Assembly (NCBI GenBank): GCA_951799445.1
Contig: OX637295.1
Span: forward strand, 1,984,001 to 2,048,000
Source of the DNA: Pseudisothecium myosuroides
Lineage: Eukaryota > Streptophyta > Bryopsida > Hypnales > Lembophyllaceae
Direction: 5' to 3'
DNA length: 64,000 nucleotides
In this document: positions 36,449 to 60,500 of the stretch, piece by piece
How positions within the stretch are numbered: position 1 is the stretch's first letter
Layout: every line of letters starts with the position of its first letter
Program-made: the position numbers and the translations under genes
The notes under the pieces: model-generated
What the model was told of the DNA's origin: nothing
The model's input: the letters and a program-made list of their open reading frames with translations, nothing else
Database searches by the model: none

Positions 36449-36489
36449 TTGTTCGTCTCCCTCCCTTGCAGGTCAAGCCTTCCTTCCAC

Positions 36490-36498
36490 AAACCCTAA
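36490..36498 (+). promoter_or_regulatory. Telo-box upstream of UMP1
   Basis: AAACCCTAA, the plant telo-box, is followed by a C/T-rich leader (36500-36580). It is common just downstream of transcription starts of genes for ribosome and other growth-linked proteins, and fits a proteasome-assembly gene. Confidence 0.5.
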
Positions 36499-36751
36499 TT
36501 TCGCTCTTCGCCATCGCCATTTCGCACAAGATCTCCCGTCCCCTTCGCCTTCCGTCTATTTTCCCAGCTTTCTCTCAGGCACTGCTAGGTTATCAACCAT
36601 GGTGTGTGATTACGCTGTACTCTTTGGCTACTTCGTATGTGTTTTTTGAGTTTTTGTGGTGATGGTTTCGGGGTTAGGTTAAGTTCTGGTTCAATTGCAG
36701 GAGGGCTGTATTCGGAGTTTCGGTTTTGACGTAGGATTGATTTGGTTCGGA

Positions 36752-37912
36752 ATGGTGGATATGGTGCAGGACGGTATTCAGTTGCCTCATGACGTGACCG
36801 GTTCGCACGATTCTCTTCGACATGGTTTGCCTGCGTTCAAGAATGACGTGGTGGCTGTTCACCCTGTGGAGGTCATCCAGCGGACTGTAAGCTTCCGACC
36901 CTCAGTTTGGCTAATCGTTTGCTTCGGTCGAGGAGAAGGAGAGGGTGCTAGAAGTGCTCTTTAGATCCTAACAGCGGACTGTTTGGGGAAGAGAAATGTT
37001 TGTTAGCTTACATAGCCAATTTGTTGCGGGATCAGTTACTTTTGGATCACGAGCAAGATTAGGGCACCGGGGTGGGGATCGCATTTTTGCCTTGAACAAT
37101 TGATGAATTTTAGTTACCGTCGTTTGTAGATATGGGCTCTGTCGATTGCAGTTGATATTGTTCGATTTTCGGTATGGATTTCTCAAGTTTTATGTGGGAA
37201 GTCAGCTGTGTAGGATGTGTTCAGAGTTCATTTACTCTGGACGTTTAGGGTTTGTGTTTTTCTGGAAGTTTGACTGGTTCTGTGTGTGCTGTATTTGTGT
37301 AGTCCAAAGCTATGCAGGCTCAAACGAAGCGTACGCTGCTTGAAAGGGCTTATGGTTCAGCGTTCCCCATGAAAATGGATATTGAGCGTCAAATTTTGAC
37401 TCGGTAAGGGACTCAAATGATAATCACGATCTTTTGTGTCCACCTTTATGGCTATCTTCACGATAGAGGGCATTTGCCTGTGTCAATGTTTTGGTCACAT
37501 TTTGTATTTAACCTTCAAATTGTGCTGTTGTTACAGGTTCCAGCGCCCCACTGGCCTCATCCCTTCATCTATGCTTGGTCTGGAATCATTGACTGGAGAA
37601 TTAGAGTCATTTGGATTCGAAGATTTCTTGAATGGTTAGTTGATCCAAACATCCACTCTTTTTTGCAATTTCATTAGTTTCCTGGAGATTTTTTCCAGCT
37701 TTCATTAGTCTGTTCCCGAAAGATACGAAGCTGCTCTACGGATTACACTGAAATTGCCGTTTCCGAAATATTTTCTGCCCATGTTTATAACCGAAAGTCT
37801 TCTATGTGCAGATCCAAAGGACTCGGATACATTTGTACCCCTGGATTTACACGAAGGCATGGAAGTTCGTCTTGGTCTTTCAAAGGGACCCGTTTCACGA
37901 TCGTTCTTTTGA
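36752..37912 (+). CDS. UMP1: UMP1/POMP proteasome maturation factor
   Basis: Chaperone that binds half-proteasome precursors, helps order beta-subunit assembly and 20S dimerisation, and is then degraded by the new proteasome. Exons 36752-36886, 37303-37403, 37537-37634 and 37812-37912 give 144 aa, close to the ~141 aa of plant homologues. Diagnostic stretches: DSLRHGLPAFKNDVVAVHP; ERAYGSAFPMKMDIERQIL; RFQRPTGLIPSSMLGLESL; GFEDFLNDPKDSDTF; GMEVRLGLSKGPVSRSFF. An ATG at 36599-36601 directly before a GT donor, spliced to 36701, would add 18 residues in frame (162 aa); otherwise that intron is in the 5' leader. The shorter form fits family length. Confidence 0.93.
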
Positions 37913-38549
37913 TTCAATCTGGAGCTGCTCACGATGATGTTAGATGTTCGAGTCAGGTGATGAATTTGTTTCAAATGATTCCATCGACATGTTCGTGTAT
38001 TAAGTTACACCTTATGTACATACGATTAAATGCTAATCGTCTTCTTTTCAGTTATCTTTTGTCTTATTATTGTTGTAAGCGGCTTGTCGTTTTATTCACA
38101 TAAGTTATCTGAAATGCATTTGTCACAAGATTTTTTTGGAGATGTAGGATATGATGACTCGAACGATGATGTTTTAATTAGCAACGAGAATTCACTTCAA
38201 AGAGAATGTCATGCGTACAATATGCGTAGAATTCTAACTTTTTCTAGACCTGGTTTTGTTCCAGACAGTATAGATCTGGCAATTGAGACATTTTGATCGA
38301 GTAAAGTTCGGCTCAGTTGCCGCTTGAGGGAATTTTTTTGGTCAATTAGTTATGTATCGCATGGGTATAGAGCATTTGCCCTTCGATCTCGGGAGATTTC
38401 CAGCAATTTACAGGATTCTTATCAAGGCTCGATTAGCAAAGTAGTCCTGTCATTCAAAAATTGTCAGACTGGTAATAAGCTGGAAAGGATGGTGCAGAGG
38501 AAATAACTACGCAAGGTAATTAGTGGAGAGTTTCAACAGTGCGATAGAT
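37913..38549. other. UMP1 3' flank
   Basis: Expected 3' UTR. Open frames at 38030-38296 and 38324-38506 lack any recognisable protein feature and are probably chance. Confidence 0.35.
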
Positions 38550-38763
38550 CCCTCACACCAATTGTGGAAGAATTTTGGATGTATGTGGTGTAATTAGTAT
38601 GAACATTTGGATGAATTGAAGATGAAAGTTGGTGAACATTGAATGACAATACTATTTCCCTCAAACCAATTTGGAAGAATCTTGGATGTATGTGGTGTAA
38701 TTAGTACAAACATGTGGATGAGTTGAAGATGAAAGTTGGTGAACATTGAATGACAATATTATT
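38550..38763. repeat. 107-bp tandem duplication
   Basis: Two copies (38550-38657 and 38658-38763) share GGATGTATGTGGTGTAATTA and AAGATGAAAGTTGGTGAACA. They differ at few bases. Confidence 0.8.
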
Positions 38764-38897
38764 TGAGATGTTATGAATGTAATGGACCACATTATTTTGA
38801 ATATTGTGAACTTTTGTACTAGTGTATCTTGTAAATTTGCATAATTTCCAAATTATCATAACTTAGTATTAACCTTGTAATGTTGCTATGGATACTA

Positions 38898-39296
38898 AGG
38901 TAGAGCCATCCGTTCCTAACCAATGACTCATTCCCGACCTATAGACGCATGTATTTTTGACCAAGCTTAGAATGTTTTTTTTTCCTTTTCAAGGTTGGAA
39001 CTAATAAATATATAACACATGTCCCAAGTTGTGAGAAAGAAAGTCGGAAATAATGATTAGAAAAAAAGTTCTTGAATGATTGGAATTGGAAGAGTTTAGA
39101 CATTGGCCATGGGTCTGGAGTACTTTTTGCCTCCTAAAATTCTTAGTAATTTCAATTCAAGCAATAAAATTACCAAAAAATTTGCAATCCTTGTCATTTC
39201 TATTGATGTAACTTTTCTTTTTTTTTAATTTTTTGCCTTCACTATTCCAAATCATGTCGGAATTCTTTATCCAGTCGATTATGGGTGGCTCTACCT
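38898..39296. mobile_element. TA-flanked MITE, AGGTAGAGCC ends
   Basis: Ends AGGTAGAGCCATCC and GGGTGGCTCTACCT are inverted with one mismatch and flanked by TA (38896-38897 and 39297-39298). 399 bp, AT-rich, non-coding. The ends resemble those of the AGGTAGGAGG family but the interior does not. Confidence 0.65.
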
Positions 39297-39299
39297 TAA

Positions 39300-39490
39300 G
39301 TGTCTAATCCATGATATATAATCCTTTTATGTAAGATAGAAGTGTAGAAGTTCATCTTTGGAATTTTATGTGAAAAGAGGTCTTGCATAATAGTTTGACT
39401 TCCAATGATTTATTTATTTATTTTTAAAGCAAATGATTCATACAATATTATAAAGGATGATCTCTATAGTGACTATTGTAGTGTTCAAGG
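39300..39490. repeat. Dispersed repeat, second copy at 54945-55155
   Basis: Shares ATGTAAGATAGAAGT, AGTTTGACTTCCAAT, AAGCAAATG and AAAGGATGAT in order with 54945-55155, same orientation. Non-coding. Confidence 0.65.
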
Positions 39491-41560
39491 GTTAACTTCT
39501 ATATTAGTGGCTTCAATATTGTACTTTGTAAATTCACATAATTATAAAATAAACACAAATGAGTGTTATTGTGGGGTGTGCTAATTGAATTAATGTGTAT
39601 AAGATAGAAGGCCCTACATTTGGACATTTAATCCCTAAATGCCCAAGCCTTTCCAAGTGTGTTTTTCCTATGAAAAAGAGTATGGACTTATGGCTACTTC
39701 CAATGAAGCAAATTGTTTTGTTTCTTCAATATCTAACCATATAAGTGTTTAAAGAGCTTGCATATTAGTTTGCACACCAATTTTAAGTGTGAAATTGCAT
39801 AGGAGTTGTAAAACTATAACAAGAAAAATATATGTAAGTTAGATGCACCAATAACCAATCATTTAAGCAATTTTGGAGTAGATCTTACGCAATATGAGGT
39901 GGTGGAAATTTTTCCCATATAGGAAGATAGGAAATATGGTGATAGCAAAAATTTCAGAACTTTATTTCCAAAATTGAAATTATTGTGAATTTTGGGAGCC
40001 AAAAAGTACTCTTAATTAGTAGCCAATGTCTAGAGTCTTTCAATTTCAATCATAGCCAAACTACTTTCTTGCTCACTACTTCAAAGGCATGTGTCATGAC
40101 CTTATTAGTCCCTACCTTGAAAAGGACTGAAAATACACATTCCGAGCTTCAGTTCCAACCTTGGTTAGAAATAGCACACCCTATAGGTTGGATACTGGAC
40201 ATGGTTGACAATTGGTACTTCTACCTTATACTATCTTTAATATGTTAACCTTCCCAACTATGTTTAAGAAATTTGCATACAAGAATTTTTTGGAATTGGA
40301 GGTGATATAAACAACTAGAAATTGTGTTAGCACACTAAAGTGCACTTATAAAAACCTTAAGTTCAAATAAAGAGCTATCAAACTCATTACATAATCCACC
40401 TTGCAGCTTGTTTTGGCTTTAAAACTTCTTTGATTTGAATATAGATTCCTTGAATGTCCTTGACAAATAGTTTGGAAATGGATTTGCTTACCTTAATAGG
40501 ATATAATGAGTTCATGAATATAATGTGGTCTAACACATATTATTATAATTAATTTATAAATGATTCATATGTTTAGAAAAATCAAAAGGCTTGATTTGTT
40601 CAATTTTGGTGTTGACTTTTTCATTTAGAACAGGCATGGATTTTTAAAGTTTTTTTTTTTCATATTCTAATTTGAAGAAAAATAATCTTTAAAAAACTAC
40701 TAGTATTTTTTTCATGAAGCTTGTATTTATTATTCACAAATTATACATTAATTATTCTCAAGTTGTTAGTCTTGCAAAGATAAATGTTCCTCAAAATATG
40801 AGGCAAAAATCCAGGATTGGCTCTTGGCTTGAAGCATGTAATATTATCCACTAAGGAAACAAGCTCTTACTAATGAATCAATTTCAAAAAAAAAAATTAA
40901 CTTCAAAAGGCATTGAAAGACATTTACACTTCAGATTACAATAAGTAGTGCAAGGATTTTTCCATACAGTCAGGATTTTCTATGATTTTATGAATGAAAT
41001 AATTTTTTTGCATGTAGGCCAAAGGCCTTTATAATTTTTGAATTTATTATACCATTAATTCTATTTTTAATGTGAAATAAGCTCCCTTTCAATAATTACA
41101 AATAAAACAACAACAAAAATGATTGCACTTTTGCTTAGTTTACAACTTATTACTTCTTTTGATTAAGATACCACTCATGGAATTCCAAATGCATGTGATT
41201 ATATGACGTTTTGAACATTGCTACAATATAGTTTATTGTAGTAAAGTATCTTAAAATTATAAGAAAAAAAAAATAGTCAAATGTCCATTAAATTTTTTTC
41301 AAACTTCTTCTTCTTATATTTTTGTACAATTAATACATAGTGACATAATAAAGTATGCCAATTGAATGAAAGTTCATTGTAAGTTTGAAAATCAAGGATA
41401 AGATTAAAAAAACATATTTGTATTGTGTAACTATTTGTGCCACTTTGCATCCATTATGTATTAGTAGTGTACATTTGAAAATTTAAAATGTATCCTACTA
41501 ATACATAGTGGCATAAAAAAGGTGGCTTTCAAATTGTGACACAACTAGGGTCTCTTACCT
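39491..41560. other. AT-rich intergenic region
   Basis: No gene seen. A piggyBac-like left end (TTAA then TCCCTAAATGCCCAAGCC) is at 39628-39649, but I found no matching right end. A hairpin-forming palindrome lies at about 41440-41515 (ATGTATTAGTAG facing CTACTAATACAT). Confidence 0.45.
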
Positions 41561-42254
41561 CACATGCATACCTTTAAGGTTTATTGCGAGATCAAAGGAT
41601 GTGACATTAGAGAAAATGAAACTAGAGGAGGTGATATTAAAGAGACCTATCAGTCTTCCAGGGATGAACGGAATGCTCATCCGAAATCATTCATCTTATG
41701 GATGATGAATTGTTGTCAAAGTCCGTCTTCTTTCCCGCCAGACCCTAAAACCTCGCTTTCCTTGGTCCTCTCCGCTCGCGCTTTTTCGTGGTGATCAGAG
41801 CTGGCGACATTCATCAGGTGTTTTTTCGTACTCGGTGTATTTTTCATACTCTATGTTGCAATTTTTGTGTCGACGACATTCTACGCGCATTTCTCTTGGC
41901 AGCAGCTCTCGATCGAGCCGTTCAGCGGTCCATCTCGACTTGAATTTGTGCTTCGGGAGTGATTTTTGGTGTCTTTTAAGCGTGTATTTTGATTTTCATC
42001 GAATTTCGCAGAGTGAATGCATTTGATGGAGGACTTAGAGATTGCAGTGTTTGGAGACCGTGTGATTTTTTTTGCGAGAGCAATAGAGAAACCCTTGCCT
42101 ATTGAGTCCTTGGACAGTGCAATTTGCTTCTGAAGATTTATGAATTTGAAATGCGATGAATAGTGAGGCGACGCGCGAGTGAAGGCTGTGGTAACATGAT
42201 ATCTGGAGGTTTGGGGATTATTTGAAGGTTTCAAGGCATATTAGCTCTGCCACG
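41561..42254. other. SMC3 upstream region
   Basis: More GC-balanced than the sequence to its left, with a C/T-rich stretch at 41725-41775. Presumed promoter and 5' leader of SMC3. No upstream exon could be shown. Confidence 0.35.
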
Positions 42255-53481
<11,227 letters not shown>

Positions 53482-54370
53482 TTTCTCAGCTTCCTCTGGA
53501 TAGGATGTAATTTGTTAGTTGTCGATAAACCATTTCCTTGCTGGGGCACTTCGAATACCGGTATCGGGCCATTCATATTTAGCCTGATGGAAGATACAGT
53601 GGACTTGCTACAGGAGATACTTGCATTCATTGTCACTCTTCCCTTTTGCTTTCGTTTGTCTAGTTTTTGCCATTTACTCCCGAATGCACCAGTTTTGTTG
53701 CAAATGGATCTCTCATGTATTGGTAGACGAGGGTGCATTCATAGAACTCTACTGTGCTGTGGCACAGAGGTATTCGAGGTGCTTCTTCCAAGCCCTGCGA
53801 TTGTAAACGCTTGTAACATCAGTTAGATCGATCGGGTTTTGCACCATAGCTGTTCCTGTTGTCCAATCAATAACCAGTTGTGGCTTTAGCCTCGGGAGCT
53901 GCTAATCCTTGTCAATAGTTGCAGTAACAGGGTCAGTGGGACCGATCAGATGATCACTTGCTCGAGGCAACCACCTCCTCCCTACCCTATCACACTTCTG
54001 TCGCCACAGAAGACTGTTCATTTGCACTGGAATTTATAGAAGTTTCTCGTCCCTTCAGTATTCAACGGCAAGTTCATCTCCACTCTCTTCAATTAAACTT
54101 TTAGTTGCTTTTTTATCTTTTTCTCTAAATTGGTGTTGGATGATCCGACACCAGTGTTGATATGTCTGCACAAGTGGACTCTTCTTTGATTTTCCTCCTC
54201 CGTGTTGTGTACGCGCTTGGTAGGCAGCAGCTTTAGTGGCATACAGTCACCTTGGTTTGACCAGATGGACAAGCTTCCATATTTCATGACAAACCAAGAT
54301 GCATGTTTCACTAAAGAGTGCTGGCACATTTTGACAAGCTTGATATTAGTTTTGCTGGTTTGATGTAAAC
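53482..54370. other. SMC3 3' flank
   Basis: Presumed 3' UTR followed by spacer. Open frames at 53512-53826 show no protein similarity I know. Confidence 0.4.
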
Positions 54371-54373
54371 ATC

Positions 54374-54870
54374 AGAAGAGTCTGATCGGATCATTTTTTT
54401 GGCTTCATAGAAATACTCTGATTGGATCAGTTTGTCATAGCTTCAGATTGTTAAGATTGATTGAATCAGGTTCTTGGCTTTATGGAAAGACTCCAATTGG
54501 ATCAGCTTGTTATAGCTTCATGGAAAGACTCTAGTTTGGCTTCAGTTTGTTATTAATAGCTTTGATTTTTTTTTGCAGTTTGCTTCATTTTTTGTTCTAA
54601 TAGCTTCAGTTTGTAATAGCTTGTTTTAATGGCTTGTTTTAACCCTATAAGGATGCTGTGGACGTAAATGGTTCATTGGTCCAAAGTAACATAGAAACAA
54701 AGAATGCACCTATTGGTCCAATAATTGGAGTATACCTTGGTCATGGGGGACCATGTCCTTTTAGGATTAATAGCTTATTTCAATATCTTGGTATAGTTTC
54801 AAATTGTTAAGACTCCAATTGGATGAGTTTGTTATAGCTTCATGGGTAGACTCCAATTAGATTGGCTTTA
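54374..54870. repeat. Irregular tandem repeat interrupted by a MITE
   Basis: Variants of GGAAAGACTCCAATTGGATC and AGTTTGTTATAGCTTCATGG recur at about 54395, 54430, 54484, 54523, 54810 and 54845. The TTAA-flanked element at 54643-54776 splits the array. Confidence 0.65.
54643..54776. mobile_element. TTAA-flanked MITE (piggyBac-like), copy 3
   Basis: A 134-bp element, left CCCTATAAGGATGCTGTGG, right CCATGTCCTTTTAGGA, with TTAA on both sides (54639-54642 and 54777-54780). The ends are imperfect inverted repeats of the copy 1 type. Confidence 0.5.
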
Positions 54871-55252
54871 CACCTTCTCATTGTGTGCTTTTTTGCAATT
54901 CTTTTCATTACTTTTGTTGGTTTGATATAAACCCTATAACGACGCAGTGGCCTAAAAGTGTTTGATAGATGACAGAGAATCCTTCTATGTAAGATAGAAG
55001 TAGAGATTTTCATCCTTCGAATTTTGTGTGGAAAGGGGAGATCTTGCACAGTAGTTTGACTTCCAATAAGTGCTATTGCAATTTTTTAAGCAAATGTTTC
55101 ACACGGTATCCAAAAGGATGATTTCTATGGTGACCAGCCCAGCTATCTAGGGTTGAAAAACAAAAAGAAGCAGGGTAGTGAACTCACTATATAATCCGTC
55201 ACGTGAGTTTCGCCAAATGTAAGGATGAAATCCCGTCGGCATTTGTCTTCTA

Positions 55253-55662
55253 AGGTAGGAGGCTCAGAAATGGAGCATCTAAGGGTTGGTCCCCCTTTTT
55301 TATGTATTTCCTTGGATGGGAATATTTTTAGCTCATTTTTCAGACATAGAGAAATTGATGAGGAATCTAACCCAAGTGGTTTCATATTTTTCCGAGCATT
55401 TTTGAATTACTTATGAATTTTCAAACGAGTTGGGTCATAGGTAACTATTTGTGACCCTAGGTCTTTCATAAACGGTTCACTTGCAATTCTAAATCAAAAT
55501 GGGGAAAGCAAAGAGAATGATTGGCTCTCGCAATTAAAAATGCTTGTTTCCTTGATTCATTCAATGACTATACTAGTCAGTTTCAGAACCAACTCATGTC
55601 CATTTCCTAGCCATTTATAGGGTCCATTCTAAATGCCCGCTCTGTTTTACAGCCTCCTACCT
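55253..55662. mobile_element. AGGTAGGAGG-family MITE, copy E
   Basis: Ends AGGTAGGAGGCTCAGAAATG and TTTTACAGCCTCCTACCT, TA-flanked. Read on the - strand, the interior has AAAATTCATAAGTAATTC and CCACTTGGGTTAGATTCC like copies A-D, so it lies in the opposite orientation. At 410 bp it is the longest copy. Confidence 0.7.
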
Positions 55663-56175
55663 TACCCTTTGAAATGCTTGTTTTTTGCTTCAGCGTTAGT
55701 GACAGTCTGTGGGAGCATGGACGCAAAGCATCTAGCCCTGTCCACAGGCTGCAAGTTTTTGCTTTGAGAATCTCCATTGTCGATGAAGTTATGCTCTGCT
55801 AGTATAACATCACTGTACTGTACTGTACAGTGGCCTGCCAAAAAAATAAGTGATGGCAGTTTGGACAACCAGTTTTCTTTGCATAATGTAAAATAGAGTT
55901 GACATTTTTTGTTTTGCATAATCAACATTGATGTCTTATGCAATCTCAATCAACCATACCAAATTTCATTTTCAAAAAACTAAAACTCAATTTGTGGTGA
56001 GTTTTTTAATTTAATTTTCATGGTTTCGCATGAAAATTCATTGAAAAACATTGGTGATGAATTTTTTTAAATTTGATTGCGGAGATATGTAGGAAACCTC
56101 CATATACACATCTTTCCTTCAACTAGCATCTCCAAAAAAAATTCTCAATTCCTTCTAGAGAGATTTCCATTTGGC

Positions 56176-56612
56176 ATGATTTTGCCCTTAGTTTGAAAAT
56201 AAATATCTCTTTATTAGAGTTATTTGTAAAGTCCCCCCCAGTTTGGAGGGGACTTTTTCCAACAAATTTCCTCCGACGGACGACCCCGCAAGAGACCACG
56301 ACCCCATAGGCGACCACTAAACCACAAGCAAAGTCCGGACCAAACTTATTTTTGGTTGATTTGGGTGCTTAAGAAAGTTTGATACCCACTTTTGTATTGA
56401 CTTTTTGCCCAAAACTTGCTTTTTCTCAAAACTGCGGGGTTTAAACCCCGGTTTTGGGTACTTTACGAATAACTCTATTGTAATTAGATTTTTCCATTTT
56501 TCCTTCTTGTTACAACTAATATCATACATTTGAGCCCTATGGTAAAACTCCTTTGCAAAAAACTAATTTCAATAAAGAGATATTTCCTTTCAAAACTAAG
56601 GGCAAAATCATG
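56176..56612. mobile_element. Middle element of the nest (40-bp inverted ends)
   Basis: Left ATGATTTTGCCCTTAGTTTG then AAATATCTCTTTATT; right AATAAAGAGATATTTCC then CAAAACTAAGGGCAAAATCA. The pairing is near perfect over about 40 bp. Confidence 0.75.
56214..56482. mobile_element. Inner element of the nest
   Basis: Left AGAGTTATTTGTAAAGTCC and right GTACTTTACGAATAACTCT are inverted with two mismatches. Just inside the ends are C/G-rich runs (CCCCCCCAG, GGGGTTTAAACCCC). Inserted next to the left arm of the middle element. Confidence 0.7.
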
Positions 56613-57224
56613 TATCTTTTGGGTAGGCCATTTTGGATAGGCCATTGTACAGTACAGTGCAACTTTTGGACCCTTATAGCTAGCAGAGTAAATTTCTAGA
56701 AGTACTATGAAGCAGTAACTCCATTGAATGAAGGCTTACCAGTATAACATTCTGTAGCCACTGTTGCACCTGCCTCCAGTTTGACGAAATGATGTGGAAT
56801 ATTCCACATCATATCAGTAACTAGAAATAGCTGTCAGAAATTTGGGTAGCCAAGTGCACTGGTGCTTAATGGATCATGGCAAATGGTTTGGGTGTAAGTA
56901 AACATGCTCTGACTGCCAGCCCATCTATCATTATTTAATTGTAAACATGTAAGCAAGCATGTAAGTAAAGTAGTCTTCAATTAACTTAATTCAGTAACTT
57001 AATTGAGTAATGTCAGAGCATTCCATTAAGAAATCTGCCATTACTTGAAGACAATAAACAACTAAACATTAATTCATTGAATATTACTACATTCATTTCC
57101 CTCCGTGTGCCCCTATTGCAGACACAGCTTTCTGCATGTCAATCTTTATAATGTCAATGCATGAGAGTTTGCCATCAGGGCTTGTTTCGATTGGTTAAGG
57201 AGAGGCAAAATAAGACTAATAACA

Positions 57225-57530
57225 CTCATTGCGAACCTTGTGCAAATTTCCAGCAAGGTCAGTATGAAGCTGAAATTTCATTGGTTTGGGAGTGAAAGAA
57301 ATCTTTGCTACTACCAACCGGTATTAACTTAGTGAGTGCGGATTCACCTGACATAATCTAAATGTAGGAGACTTCCGCCTTTGTGGCATGTTTTGATTAA
57401 TTAGGTAATCAAAGAAGTCAAATGGCTCAACTCTCCTACATTGACCCTCGGCTCGGTAGGTCCTAACCTGCATTTATTTCTGATAACTAACTTGGCCTAC
57501 TTTGCAATTACCTAGTCCGTTTTCTTGTTT
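57225..57530. repeat. Inverted copy of the 570-960 repeat
   Basis: Read on the - strand it follows 570-960. Shared blocks include AACCGGTATTAACTTAGTGA, AATTTCATTGGTTTGGGAGT and CTTGGCCTACTTTGCAATTA. The two copies lie 56 kb apart in opposite orientation. Confidence 0.7.
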
Positions 57531-60500
57531 TTAAAATTCTTGCCACGAATTGTCCATATCAATTGAAAATGCAGATGGACTATAGTTTCTACAATACGGG
57601 TGAATGCATGGAGTGTGCACAGGAGGACTCTTTCAAGGAGGAATGGACAAGACTGGTTTCCAATTTGTATACTCTGTTTCTCCGCTTATAGGTTTAGACC
57701 GCATTGTTGATGAGAAAAGCCGCCTTTCCATGTGTTTCCTCCTTTTCTTTTCTTTTTCGGCAATTGCAGCTCGTGTCTCCTTAGGAATTGAGGTGATTGT
57801 CTTGACCCCCTCTTGTGAGTAGTAATGCAAAGATAAATAGTATACAATAAGTGCATTTGATTGTTTTCATGTCGGCAGAAAAATGCCTCTCCACTTGGAA
57901 TTTGCCCACTCCTGAGACAATTAGTGGTTGACTTGCTTCTTGTAAGTTGATTAATAATCAAATTTTTGTTTAGCTAAAAATCCAAGATAAGACTTCATGA
58001 GATCTCCTTCTCAACTTGAAAGCATCCCACTGGCCAAATATCTCACTTTGAACTGTAATTTATTGTAGGCTTGTTGGAAATATTGATGAATCTAATGCAC
58101 GGTTCATCAAGTAATAGTAACTCTCTCTCTCAAAGCTTTTGTAAGCTTTTGTCCATGGATGAACTTCGCTTTATCCAATTTTAGATTTTAAAAAATAAAG
58201 GTTTTTTCAACAACTTCTGCAAATAGCCGAGATAATGGTAAGAAATAGATAAAAGTCATAGACATCAACATACTGTACACAAGCTGCAGACATCAGCATT
58301 CACGTGGTCGCTGATCTTTGGAAATAACATGCCAGATTAATATACTGCTGCTTAACTGCTCAACTCAATCTCAACTGATGATAAAATCCTATTTTCAGTT
58401 GGTGATAAATCCTAGTTCCTAGTTCTTTATTTTTATATTTGGAATAATTTGTTGATTTTATTTCATGTATTTAAAGTTATTGAAGGGAAAGATGGAGATA
58501 GATTGTCCTCTAATTGAATTTTTGGGTGATTTATCTTCAAGATAAAGATAGCAAATTAGTTGTGGGCCGAAATGATGGCCAATGGATATTAAACTAACCT
58601 TATAGTCAACATATGGGTTGAAGTGTGTTTGATTGGGTGGTGGAAGTGGAAAATAAGGTGGATTGAAGATAAGGAGGGGACTCTTTATGTATGAATAAAA
58701 GTATTTTTTGGTATTTACAAAACCAATATGAAGACCTTATGTATTGAACGTAAAAAAATGAGCATTGTTTTAAGATTTGTTGAATGAAAAAGGAAGATAA
58801 TGATTAATACTACGTTTTCAAGACTAAATATTGTGACTCCATAAGAATCCTAAACATATTAAAAAATTTGCTGAAAAAGTTTTGTCCCATTGCAACTTTG
58901 TAGCTCTAGTAATACAAGTAGGGCAACCTAACAATAAGTCAAAAATTGCTCATACAAACATCCAGTTTATTACAAAATTGTAAAATTGTTCAAAATTTTT
59001 AAAATGCAATGCAAATTTGTAAGAAACTCAAAGTTAGAGTTTGGCATTCCATCTGAGCAACCTAGATCCACTCCCCAAGTATTTGACAACCACAATTCAA
59101 AATACCTCTGATCCCGCATGCAAAGTGGATAAAATGTCTACACTACTTGGGAGGTAAGGCTAGGCGGTCTTCTTGTAATAGTCTTTGTTTTTGTAATTGG
59201 CTATATTAGTAGCTTGAATTTGTATTACAATTGCTCCAAAAATGATCAATTGAGCTAGTCACCTTTATTTTTTTGCATGACCAATGGACTAAGATAAATT
59301 TTGTAAATCTTTCTAAAGTCTACTTTATCATCCAAAATCCATTGGTTGTAACATCAATTTTGCATTTTATTTCTAATTGGATTACAAATTTTTGTGCTTG
59401 TTCTAAGTTTGACTTCACTTTTTGGATCTCATGGGAACGTGATCAAGGGAATAAAAAATTTCACAATGCTTTTTCAAAATTGCTTCAATTTAAGCTTCTC
59501 AATTGGCTTCCAATTTCATACTCTCTTTAAAGTCTAAATTCAATGTATATAGCAATATGTGCATGTTATAAGTCACTTTGTTGTTGTATCAACTATGATC
59601 ATAAATATTCTAATTCAGACATTTTTTCCTATAAATATAGCCTTAAGTTTTAACAATCTAATTCAATCTAGCATTGCTCAATTATATATATATTTTTAGA
59701 TTAAAAATTCTTCAATTTATAAATATTGTCCAATAGGCCTCTCTCTCCATCTCTTATAAATTCTAAAAGGTACTTATATCATTGAACCTATTCCGCTTAC
59801 TAATAAACAAATCTTGTGCTATTAATAATTGGTATTTGGGATGTAAAGACACTTGAATTTTGAAAAAAGGATCATAAAATTCATATGCAAATGTTGTTCA
59901 TTGCAAACAAGAAAGAGACAATAGATAAATTAAATGACAAAACATTGTTTGCATTAAGTGCAACAATAAAATTTCAAAAATCTTCCAACAAGAAACAAAA
60001 TAGTAGACTCATGAACATTGAAAAAATATGAACAAGCCACAACTTGAGTTTTTATTGAATAATAGATACAACATAAACAAAACATGACAAGATTTCAAGA
60101 AATACAAAATTGGTGCCAATATAGGATATATGTACTTTTTGAGAACTTTTGGCATAGTATATCCTATACATTAAGATTAATTCTAACAAACTTTTATAAG
60201 CTTGATTTTCTTTGTAATGTCAATCAAGGGATTTGGAATGAACAAACTCTTCAAGAGTACTCAAATTACTATAGATTGTAGCAGCTTGGTCAGAAAATAA
60301 ATAATTAAAAAGGTGCCTAAATTTTTGAAAAATTATTGATTCAATTTGTTACCCCCTCAAAAAATCACTTCTTTAGAACATCTTTTAGAAAAAAGCAACA
60401 ACCTAACCTTGTCTTATTCTTTGCTCTTTCAGATCTTAGATATGTGTATTCTACAAAACAAATCTAGTGTATTTTGTCCCATCCATTTAACAAATCAAAA

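Larger units (their letters stand above)
55811..56659. mobile_element. Outer element of a three-deep nest
   Basis: Ends CACTGTACTGTACTGTACAG (55811) and TGTACAGTACAGTG (to 56659) are inverted; just inside are GTGGCCTGCC and GGCCATT. It encloses a foldback at 56176-56612, which encloses another at 56214-56482. No coding. The superfamily is unclear. Confidence 0.5.

Noticed and set aside
38030..38296. 88-aa frame with a hydrophobic N terminus after UMP1
   Set aside because: It falls in the expected 3' UTR and flank. The hydrophobic start is T-rich-sequence driven, and there is no conserved motif.
53866..54360. Extra exons of SMC3
   Set aside because: The SMC3 frame already ends in the family C terminus at 53481 and the total length is right.
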